The notes under the pieces were generated by a model. It saw nothing but the letters and a program-made list of their open reading frames with translations, did not search any database and was not told the origin of the DNA. This document shows positions 15,417-22,054 of a stretch of DNA of 64,000 nt, piece by piece; position 1 is the first letter of the stretch; the number at the start of each line of letters is the position of its first letter. The DNA comes from an uncultured Eubacteriales bacterium. Its GTDB lineage: Bacteria; Bacillota; Clostridia; Oscillospirales; Oscillospiraceae. The stretch is taken from positions 1-64,000 of the forward strand of contig URHT01000002.1 of assembly GCA_900547745.1 (NCBI GenBank), in the 5' to 3' direction. The position numbers were made by a program, and so were the translations under genes.

Positions 15417-16060
15417 TGAGGAGCCGTTTTGACGAGCAGCTGGCCCAGCTGCACCGGGAGCTCATCGAGATGGGCGCGCTGTGTGAGCGGGTAATCGCGC
15501 TGGCCTCCCGGGCGCTGACCACGGGGGACAAGACGCTGGCGCAGCAGGTGCCGCCGCTGGATCGGGACATCGACCGGAAGGAGCGGGACATTGAAAACCT
15601 GTGCCTGCGGCTGCTGCTGCACCAGCAGCCGGTGGCCGGCGACCTGCGGCGTATTTCCGCCGCGCTGAAGATGATCACGGACATGGAGCGCATCGGCGAT
15701 CAGGCCGACGACATCGCCGAGATCGTGCTGTATCTGGAGGGCGTACCGGCGGAGAGCCACGCGCTGCTGCGCAAGATGGCGGAGGCCGCCATCGGCATGG
15801 TCAGCGACAGCGTGGATGCCTATGTGCGGCAGGATGTGGCGTTGGCCGAGCAGGTCATCGCCGCCGACGACACGGTGGACGACTATTTTGAAAAGGTGAA
15901 GCAGGCACTGATCCGCCGCATCGCCGCCGACCCGGAGGAGGGCGGCACGGCGCTGGATCTGCTGATGATCGCCAAGTATCTGGAGCGCATCGGCGACCAT
16001 GCCACCAATATCGCCGAGTGGGTGGAGTTTTCCGTCACAGGCGTACACAAGGAGGAGTGA
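15416..16060 (+). CDS. phoU: Phosphate transport system regulator PhoU
   Basis: A 214-residue all-helical protein made of two PhoU repeats; conserved ADDIAEIVLYLEG and LERIGDHATNIAEWV segments mark the metal-binding helices. PhoU links the state of the Pst transporter to the PhoR kinase, holding the Pho response off when phosphate is plentiful. It starts at the A of the pstB stop codon and is followed four bases later by the response regulator gene. Confidence 0.95.
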   Translation: MRSRFDEQLAQLHRELIEMGALCERVIALASRALTTGDKTLAQQVPPLDRDIDRKERDIENLCLRLLLHQQPVAGDLRRISAALKMITDMERIGDQADDIAEIVLYLEGVPAESHALLRKMAEAAIGMVSDSVDAYVRQDVALAEQVIAADDTVDDYFEKVKQALIRRIAADPEEGGTALDLLMIAKYLERIGDHATNIAEWVEFSVTGVHKEE

Positions 16061-16063
16061 CCC

Positions 16064-16735
16064 ATGATCTGGTGCGTGGAGGACGACGCCAGCATCCGAG
16101 ACATCGAGGTATACGCCCTGAATTCCACAGGCTTCGAGGCGCGGGGCTTTGCCGACGGCGCGGCCTTCTGGGCGGCGCTGGAGAAGGAGCGGCCGGAGCT
16201 GGTGGTGCTGGACGTGATGCTGCCGGAGATCGATGGCATCCAGCTGCTGCGGCGGATGAAGGCCGACGCGGCGCTGCGGGATATCCCCGTCATCATGGCC
16301 ACGGCCAAGGGCGCGGAGTACGACAAGATACTGGGGCTGGATCTGGGAGCGGACGACTACCTGACCAAGCCCTTCGGCGTCATGGAGCTGGTGTCCCGGG
16401 TCAAGGCGGTGCTGCGGCGGTGCAGGCCCCGGCAGGCAGAGGTGCTGCGCTGCGGCGGGCTGACGGTGGACGAGCAGGAGCACAGCGTCACCGCCGACGG
16501 TGCGCGGGTGGAGCTGACCTACAAGGAGTTCCAGCTGCTGCGGCTGTTTCTGGCCCATCCGGGGACGGCGTTCACCCGTGACCAGCTGATGGAACAGGTG
16601 TGGGGCATGGACTTCTGCGGCGAGAGCCGGACAGTGGACATGCACATCCGCACGCTGCGCCAGAAGATCGGCCCCTACGGCGGCTGTATCGAGACAGTGC
16701 GCAGCGTGGGCTATCGATGGAGGGCACAGCCATGA
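16064..16735 (+). CDS. OmpR/PhoB-family response regulator (PhoP-like)
   Basis: A 223-residue regulator. The receiver domain spans 1-115 with acidic pocket EDD (6-8), phospho-acceptor D50 in VVLDVMLPEIDG and the conserved Lys in LTKPFG. A winged-helix DNA-binding domain spans about 130-223 (ELTYKEFQLLRLFLAHPG ... SRTVDMHIRTLRQKIG). Its place after phoU and before a kinase, inside the pst operon, makes it the phosphate regulator; the TTTACA repeats before pstS are the candidate target. ATGA overlap with the kinase gene. Confidence 0.9.
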   Translation: MIWCVEDDASIRDIEVYALNSTGFEARGFADGAAFWAALEKERPELVVLDVMLPEIDGIQLLRRMKADAALRDIPVIMATAKGAEYDKILGLDLGADDYLTKPFGVMELVSRVKAVLRRCRPRQAEVLRCGGLTVDEQEHSVTADGARVELTYKEFQLLRLFLAHPGTAFTRDQLMEQVWGMDFCGESRTVDMHIRTLRQKIGPYGGCIETVRSVGYRWRAQP

Positions 16736-18393
16736 GTACCATGACAAAACGTATTTTCCGGGCCACGCTGCTGGTGGGCGTGGCGGTGCTCATCGCCAGT
16801 CTGACGCTGGTGATGGGCGTGCTGTACAGCTATTTCGGCCGGGTGCAGGAGTCCCAGCTGCGGGACGAGCTGAGTCTGGCCGCCGTAGGCGTGGAGAAAA
16901 ACGGGACGGACTATCTCCGTGCGCTGCAGTCCCACCAGTATCGCATCACATGGGTGCGGGCGGACGGCACGGTGGTGTACGACACACAGGTCGATGCGGA
17001 AACCATGGAGAACCACGCCCAGCGGCAGGAGATACAGCAGGCGCTGGCTGCCGGCGAGGGCGAGAGCAGCCGGTACAGCAGTACGCTGCTGCAGAAAACC
17101 GTGTACTACGCCCAGCGGCTGCCGGACGGCACGGTGCTGCGTCTGTCCGCCGTCCGGGTGACGGCGGGGGTGCTGGTGCTGAACATGCTGCAGCCCATTC
17201 TGCTGGTGCTGGCGGCGGCGCTGATCCTGTCGGGCGTGCTGGCCGGGCGGCTGGCACGGCGTATCACCGAGCCGCTGAACCGGCTGGATCTGGAGCATCC
17301 GCTGGAGAACGATACCTACGAGGAGCTGGCGCCGCTGCTGCGGCGCATGGAGCACCAGCGCCGCCAGATCGACCGGCAGATGGGCGAGCTGCGGCAGCGG
17401 TCGGAGGAGTTTGACCAGATCACCGGCAGCATGAACGAGGGACTGGTGCTGCTGGACGAGGCGGGCGCCATCCTCAGCATCAATCCGGCGGCGCGGCGGC
17501 TGCTGGACGCGGACGGTGACTGCGTGGGGCAGGACTTCCTGACGGTCGACCGGGACGTGACCATGAGCGACGCGCTGCGGCAGGCGGCGGAGCAGGGCCA
17601 CAGCGAGTTCCGGGGCGAGCGGAACGGCCGGGAGTACCAGTTCGATGTGACGCGCATCCAGACGGAGGGCCGCACGGCGGGCACGGTGCTGCTGGTGTTC
17701 GATGTGACGGAGCGGGCGTTTGCCGAGCGGAACCGGCGGGAGTTCACCGCCAACGTGTCCCATGAGCTGAAAACGCCCCTGCAGGGTATCATCGGCAGCG
17801 CGGAGCTGCTGGAGAACGGCATGGTGAAGCAGGAGGACGTGCCCCGGTTCGTGGGGCACATCCGTGCGGAGGCCCAGCGGCTGGTGACGCTGATCGGCGA
17901 CATTATCCGGCTGTCCCAGCTGGACGAGGGCGAGCCCATGCCCACGGAGCCGGTGGAGCTGCTGGCGGTGGCCCGGGAGGTGGCGGAGAACCTGCGCAGC
18001 GCGGCGGAGGCCAGGAACGTGACGGTGGAGGTCACCGGGACACCGGCTACCGTCTCCGGCGTCAGGCGGCTGCTGTACGAGATTGTGCTCAACCTGTGCG
18101 ACAACGCCATCAAGTACAACACCGAGGGCGGCCGCGTGGAGGTGGAGGTGGCGCAGGACGGCGGCACCGCCGTCACGGTGCGGGACACCGGCATCGGTAT
18201 CCCGCCGGAGCACCAGAGCCGCGTGTTCGAGCGGTTCTACCGGGTGGACAAGAGCCACTCCAAGGCATCAGGCGGCACGGGGCTGGGCCTGTCCATCGTG
18301 AAGCACGCCGTGCAGTACCACCATGGCGTCATCCAGCTCAAAAGCGAGGTGGGGAAGGGCACGGAGATCCGGGTCACGTTCCCCGCGGCATAA
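16732..18393 (+). CDS. PhoR-like sensor histidine kinase
   Basis: A 553-residue membrane kinase: N-terminal helix (about 8-28), extracellular domain (about 30-150), second helix (about 150-175), HAMP (about 175-230), PAS domain (about 230-330), HisKA with phospho-His in FTANVSHELKTPLQG, and HATPase with DNAIKYN, DTGIGIPPEH and GGTGLGLSIV. This PAS plus HisKA layout is that of PhoR. It should phosphorylate the adjacent regulator at low phosphate, restrained by PhoU. The start at 16732 has GGAGGG nearby. Confidence 0.9.
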   Translation: MSTMTKRIFRATLLVGVAVLIASLTLVMGVLYSYFGRVQESQLRDELSLAAVGVEKNGTDYLRALQSHQYRITWVRADGTVVYDTQVDAETMENHAQRQEIQQALAAGEGESSRYSSTLLQKTVYYAQRLPDGTVLRLSAVRVTAGVLVLNMLQPILLVLAAALILSGVLAGRLARRITEPLNRLDLEHPLENDTYEELAPLLRRMEHQRRQIDRQMGELRQRSEEFDQITGSMNEGLVLLDEAGAILSINPAARRLLDADGDCVGQDFLTVDRDVTMSDALRQAAEQGHSEFRGERNGREYQFDVTRIQTEGRTAGTVLLVFDVTERAFAERNRREFTANVSHELKTPLQGIIGSAELLENGMVKQEDVPRFVGHIRAEAQRLVTLIGDIIRLSQLDEGEPMPTEPVELLAVAREVAENLRSAAEARNVTVEVTGTPATVSGVRRLLYEIVLNLCDNAIKYNTEGGRVEVEVAQDGGTAVTVRDTGIGIPPEHQSRVFERFYRVDKSHSKASGGTGLGLSIVKHAVQYHHGVIQLKSEVGKGTEIRVTFPAA

Positions 18394-18396
18394 ACG

Positions 18397-18430
18397 AAAA
18401 GCGGCGCGCCATACCGGCGTGCCGCTTTTG
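18397..18430 (+). terminator. Terminator of the pst-phoU-phoPR operon
   Basis: AAAAGCGGC...GCCGCTTTT stem with an imperfect inner helix and TTTTG tail. Confidence 0.8.
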
Positions 18431-18452
18431 AACGCTGCGGCGGCACGAGGTA

Positions 18453-18481
18453 TTGACAAGGGAGGGGTGGCGGCGTATAAT
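18453..18481 (+). promoter_or_regulatory. Full-consensus promoter of the ABC exporter operon
   Basis: TTGACA (18453-18458), a 17-bp spacer and TATAAT (18476-18481): both hexamers match sigma-A consensus exactly, predicting strong constitutive expression. The leader is about 87 bases. Confidence 0.85.
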
Positions 18482-18575
18482 AAGCACGATGTATAATAAA
18501 GATTGTGCAACATTAGGTTTAAAACGTTCGGTGCGCTTTGCGCGCCGCCGCGCAAGACAGACAGGAGAGTATATT

Positions 18576-19286
18576 ATGCTGAAAATCGAGCACCTGACCA
18601 AGACCTACGGCGAGAAAAGGGCTGTGGACGATCTGAGCCTGCACATCCGGCCCGGCGAGATCTACGGCTTTATCGGACATAACGGCGCGGGCAAGACCAC
18701 CACGCTGAAGGCGGTGGTGGGCATTCTGCAGTTCGACGCGGGGGAGATCACCATTGACGGTAAGTCCATCAAGAACGAGCCGCTGGCCTGCAAGCGGGAG
18801 ATCGCCTACATCCCCGACAACCCCGACCTGTACGACTTTATGAGCGGCATCAAGTACCTGAACTTCATCGCCGACATCTTCGGCGTCAGCGCCGCCGACC
18901 GGCAGGTCCGCATCCGGGACTACGCGGCGCGGTTCGAGCTGACGGACGATCTGGCCCAGCCCATTGCCGCCTATTCCCACGGCATGAAGCAGAAGCTGGC
19001 CATCATCGCCGCGTGGCTGCACCAGCCCAAGCTCATCATCATGGATGAGCCCTTCGTGGGGCTTGACCCCAAGGCGGCCCATCTGCTGAAGGGCATGATG
19101 CGGGAGCTGTGCGGCCAGGGCGGCGCCATCTTCTTCTCCACCCATGTGCTGGAGGTGGCGGAGAAGCTGTGCGACAAGGTGGCCATCATCAAGAGCGGGC
19201 GGCTTATCCGCTCCGGCACCATGGAGGAGGTCAAGGGAGACGACTCACTGGAGCAGGTCTTTCTGGAACTGGAGGATGAGGCGTAA
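18576..19286 (+). CDS. ABC transporter ATP-binding protein
   Basis: A 236-residue ATPase of the drug/lipid-exporter class (CcmA/NatA-like). Walker A is GHNGAGKTTT, the signature AAYSHGMKQKLAI is the SHGMKQ variant common in this class, Walker B is LIIMDEPFVGLDP, and the H-loop is FSTHVLEVAEKLC. It starts at 18576 after AGGAGA; the frame is open upstream across the promoter, which I reject. Its TAA overlaps the ATG of the permease gene. The substrate cannot be told from sequence. Confidence 0.88.
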   Translation: MLKIEHLTKTYGEKRAVDDLSLHIRPGEIYGFIGHNGAGKTTTLKAVVGILQFDAGEITIDGKSIKNEPLACKREIAYIPDNPDLYDFMSGIKYLNFIADIFGVSAADRQVRIRDYAARFELTDDLAQPIAAYSHGMKQKLAIIAAWLHQPKLIIMDEPFVGLDPKAAHLLKGMMRELCGQGGAIFFSTHVLEVAEKLCDKVAIIKSGRLIRSGTMEEVKGDDSLEQVFLELEDEA

Positions 19287-20878
19287 TGCTGAAAATTCTG
19301 GTGAAAAAGCAGCTGACGGAGATCTTCCGCAGCTATTTCTACAACCCCAAGACCAACAAGGCCCGCTCCAAGGGCGCGGTGGCCGGGTATATCATCCTGT
19401 TCGCGGTGGTGATGGTGGGTTTGCTGGGCGGCATGTTCACCATGATGTCTCTGGGCCTGTGCGGGCCGCTGGTCTCCGCCGGCATGGGGTGGCTGTACTT
19501 CGCGCTGATGAGCCTGCTGGCGGTGCTGCTGGGCGCCTTCGGCAGCGTGTTCAATACCTATTCGGGGCTGTATCTGGCTAAGGACAACGATCTGCTGCTG
19601 AGCATGCCCATCCCGGTGAACACGCTGATGGCCTCCCGGCTCCTCAGCGTGTATCTGATGGGGCTGATGTACAGCGGCGTGGTGATCCTGCCGGCGGTCA
19701 TCGTCTACTGGGTAGTGGCGCCGGTGACGGCGGGCGTCATTCTGGGCGGCGTACTGCTGCTGGCGCTGCTGTCCGTCTTCGTGCTGACGCTGTCCTGTGC
19801 GCTGGGCTGGGTGGTGGCGAAGATCAGCCTGAAGCTGAAAAATAAGAGCTTTATCACGATGCTGGTATCGCTGGTGTTCATCGGGGTCTACTACTTCTTC
19901 GTTTTCAGGGCGCAGACCTTTATCAAGGAGCTGGTGGGCAACGCGGCGGCTTACGGCGACAGCATCAAGGGCGCCGCGTACCCGCTGTACCTGCTGGGGC
20001 AGGTGGGCACCGGCGACGGTCTGGCCATGGCCATCGTCTCTGCGGCGGTGCTGGCGCTGTTCGCGGTGATGTGGGCGCTTATTGCCCGCAGCTTCCTGCG
20101 TCTGGCTACCTCCACGGGCCGGACGGAACGGCGTGCCTACCGGGAGAAGGCGGCGGCGCGGCGCTCTGTTCCGGCGGCGCTGCTGGGCAAGGAGCTGGCG
20201 CGGTTCACCGCCAGTCCCAACTATATGCTCAACTGCGGAATGGGAGTTCTGCTGATGCCTGCTGCCGGCGCGGCGCTGCTGTGGAAGGGCGCCGCGATGG
20301 AGGAGGCGCTGGGCGGTATGGCGGACGGCGGGCTGCTGCCGGTGCTGCTGGCCGCTGCGGTGTGCATGCTGATCTCCATGAACGATATGACGGCCCCCTC
20401 GGTGTCGCTGGAGGGCAAGAGCCTGTGGCTGGCCCAGTCGCTGCCGGTGACGCCGTGGCAGGTGCTGCGGGCTAAGCTGGTCATGCAGCTGCTGCTCACC
20501 GGCATACCGGCGGCGGTGTGCCTGCTGTGCGCGGTGCTGGCCATATCCATGACGGCGGCGGAGGCGGTGCTGCTGGCGGCGGTGTGTCTGCTGTTTGTGG
20601 TGCTGTCCGCCATGCTGGGGCTGTTTCTGGGGCTGAAGATGCCAAACCTGACGTGGACGAGCGAGATCACGCCCATCAAGCAGAGTGCCTGCGTGGGCAT
20701 CGCCCTGCTCGGCGGCTGGGCCTACGCTCTGCTGCTGGGCGGCGGCTACCTGCTGGCGGGATGGCATCTGGGCGCGGCGCTGTACATGGGCTGCTTCGCC
20801 GCCGCTACGCTGGCGGCGTGCGCCGTGCTGTACCTGTGGTTGAAGAAACGGGGCGGCGCGGTGCTGGCGGCGCTATAA
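19286..20878 (+). CDS. ABC transporter permease, large single-subunit type
   Basis: A 530-residue membrane protein with roughly 12 hydrophobic segments in two blocks (about 25-260 and 320-525), separated by a charged loop that contains TERRAYREKAAARRSVP. It has the general form of Gram-positive ABC-2-like exporter permeases, where one polypeptide supplies both membrane halves. It overlaps the ATPase gene by one base (TAATG) and is closed by a strong terminator, so the pair is a complete two-gene exporter of unknown cargo. Confidence 0.75.
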   Translation: MLKILVKKQLTEIFRSYFYNPKTNKARSKGAVAGYIILFAVVMVGLLGGMFTMMSLGLCGPLVSAGMGWLYFALMSLLAVLLGAFGSVFNTYSGLYLAKDNDLLLSMPIPVNTLMASRLLSVYLMGLMYSGVVILPAVIVYWVVAPVTAGVILGGVLLLALLSVFVLTLSCALGWVVAKISLKLKNKSFITMLVSLVFIGVYYFFVFRAQTFIKELVGNAAAYGDSIKGAAYPLYLLGQVGTGDGLAMAIVSAAVLALFAVMWALIARSFLRLATSTGRTERRAYREKAAARRSVPAALLGKELARFTASPNYMLNCGMGVLLMPAAGAALLWKGAAMEEALGGMADGGLLPVLLAAAVCMLISMNDMTAPSVSLEGKSLWLAQSLPVTPWQVLRAKLVMQLLLTGIPAAVCLLCAVLAISMTAAEAVLLAAVCLLFVVLSAMLGLFLGLKMPNLTWTSEITPIKQSACVGIALLGGWAYALLLGGGYLLAGWHLGAALYMGCFAAATLAACAVLYLWLKKRGGAVLAAL

Positions 20879-20887
20879 AAACGATCA

Positions 20888-20926
20888 AAAGAGAGCCATT
20901 GCACCAGCGGTGCAATGGCTCTCTTT
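20888..20926. terminator. Bidirectional terminator between exporter and dtxR-like genes
   Basis: An 18-bp stem (AAAGAGAGCCATTGCACC and complement) with an AGC loop. A/T tails on both sides serve the exporter operon (rightward) and the repressor gene (leftward). Confidence 0.85.
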
Positions 20927-20937
20927 GCGTGTGCGGC

Positions 20938-21306
20938 TCAGAGGTGGCTGCGGGCGTGGCGGCAGATAGCCTCGAAGCTGGTCTGGCTGATGTCGTGCTC
21001 CATTTTGCACGCATCGGCCTCCGCCGTCTCCTGATCGACGCCCAGCGCCATAAGGAACCGGGTCAGGGTGTGGTGCCGGTCCAGCATGCTGGCGGCGATG
21101 GACATGCCACGTTCCGTCAGGGTGATAAGACCGTCCTTATCCATGGTGATGTAGCCGTTTTCGCGCAGACGCTTGGTGGCGTAGGTGACGCTGGGCTTCG
21201 TGACGCCCAGCTTATCGGCAATGTCGATGGAACGGATGTAACCGTGCTCCTGCTGCATCATCAGCATGGCTTCCAGATAGTCCTCGGAGGCCCGTAATAT
21301 CTGCAT
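20938..21306 (-). CDS. DtxR/MntR-family metal-dependent repressor
   Basis: A 122-residue regulator: N-terminal winged helix (about 1-62, SIDIADKLGVTKPSVTYATK as recognition region) and the metal-binding dimer domain (about 63-122) with the conserved Cys/Glu/His cluster in ADACKMEHDIS. It lacks the SH3/FeoA-like third domain of classical DtxR, as MntR does. It diverges from feoA-feoA-feoB, and four GTTA-type palindromes, close to the TTAGGTTAG half-site known for DtxR/IdeR, lie between them. It probably represses iron uptake when Fe2+ is bound, and itself through the site at 21342-21357. Confidence 0.9.
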   Translation of the reverse strand: MQILRASEDYLEAMLMMQQEHGYIRSIDIADKLGVTKPSVTYATKRLRENGYITMDKDGLITLTERGMSIAASMLDRHHTLTRFLMALGVDQETAEADACKMEHDISQTSFEAICRHARSHL

Positions 21307-21341
21307 AAGTTCACCAACTTTTCGTTTTAGAATACAAACAG

Positions 21342-21357
21342 GTTAACACAGTTTAAC
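21342..21357. promoter_or_regulatory. DtxR-type operator O1, near the repressor gene
   Basis: GTTAA-CACAGT-TTAAC, an inverted repeat about 36 bp upstream of the repressor start, in the -35/spacer region of its weak leftward promoter. Predicted autoregulatory site. Confidence 0.55.
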
Positions 21358-21395
21358 TAAATTTGCAAGTAGGTAAAAATTTTTCTGTACACCTC

Positions 21396-21424
21396 TTGAC
21401 AAACGGGGTTAGAGGGGCTAAACT
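21396..21424 (+). promoter_or_regulatory. feo operon promoter
   Basis: -35 TTGACA (21396-21401), a 17-bp spacer and -10 TAAACT (21419-21424). An operator half-site (CTAAA, 21418-21422) covers the -10. Confidence 0.7.
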
Positions 21425-21450
21425 ATCTGCGTCAGTTAGATAGTGCTAAC
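21407..21450. promoter_or_regulatory. DtxR-type operators O2 and O3 across the feo promoter
   Basis: O2, GTTAG-AGGGG-CTAAA at 21408-21422, covers the -10. O3, GTTAG-ATAGTG-CTAAC at 21435-21450, covers the start site. Binding at either would block RNA polymerase. Confidence 0.65.
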
Positions 21451-21495
21451 TTACCTGCGGAGGGCGGCAGTGACAGCCATTCTTTTTCAGATACA

Positions 21496-21513
21496 GGTTA
21501 GTGCGGACTAACC
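21496..21513. promoter_or_regulatory. DtxR-type operator O4 in the feo leader
   Basis: GGTTAGT-GCGG-ACTAACC, the most perfect of the four inverted repeats, lies just before the feoA ribosome site. Confidence 0.65.
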
Positions 21514-21535
21514 AAAAGAAAACGGAGGGATCGTT

Positions 21536-21748
21536 ATGATGCCGTTGGCACTGGCCGACGTGGGGACGGAGAACCTCATCCGTAAGGTGGGCGGTTCTCC
21601 CGAAGTGAAGAAGCATCTGGAGGATCTGGGCTTTGTGGCCGGCGGTACCGCCACGGTGGTGGCCGCCATGGGCGGCAACATCATCGTCAAGGTGAAGGAA
21701 GCCCGCGTGGCTATCAGCGAGGAAATGGCCCGGAGGATCATGGTGTGA
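21536..21748 (+). CDS. feoA: FeoA-like protein, first copy
   Basis: A 70-residue SH3-like cytosolic protein (VKKHLEDLGFVAGGTATVVAAMGGNIIVKV) of the FeoA family, which binds the FeoB G-domain or membrane region and is needed for Fe2+ uptake. The N-terminus is slightly shorter than usual. It is the first gene after the metal-controlled promoter; the ATG at 21536 follows a CGGAGGG site. A second FeoA follows 39 bp on, and the two are clearly diverged rather than a recent duplication. Confidence 0.85.
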   Translation: MMPLALADVGTENLIRKVGGSPEVKKHLEDLGFVAGGTATVVAAMGGNIIVKVKEARVAISEEMARRIMV

Positions 21749-21787
21749 ACAGATCAAAAAGAAATTACATAGAAGGAGAGAGCAACG

Positions 21788-22009
21788 ATGAAAACATTGC
21801 GCGAAGTGAAGATCGGAGAGACCGCCAAGGTCGTGAAGCTCCATGGCGAAGGCCCGGTGAAGCGCCGGATCATGGACATGGGCATTACCAAGGGCGTGGA
21901 GGTCTACGTCCGCAAGGTGGCCCCTCTGGGCGACCCCATGGAGGTCACCGTCCGCGGCTACGAGCTGAGCCTGCGGAAGGCTGACACCGAAATGATCGAG
22001 GTCGAGTGA
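21788..22009 (+). CDS. feoA: FeoA-like protein, second copy
   Basis: A 73-residue FeoA/SH3-like protein with the typical core VKRRIMDMGITKGVEVYVRKVAPLGDPMEV and closing RGYELSLRKADTEMI. It is closer to canonical FeoA than the first copy. Paired FeoA genes before feoB are common in Clostridia and may form a heteromer with FeoB. AGGAGAG ribosome site before the ATG. Confidence 0.93.
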   Translation: MKTLREVKIGETAKVVKLHGEGPVKRRIMDMGITKGVEVYVRKVAPLGDPMEVTVRGYELSLRKADTEMIEVE

Positions 22010-22054
22010 GTTTTGTAAATGTGAGTCGATAAGACTGACCGAAAGGAGAGACAT

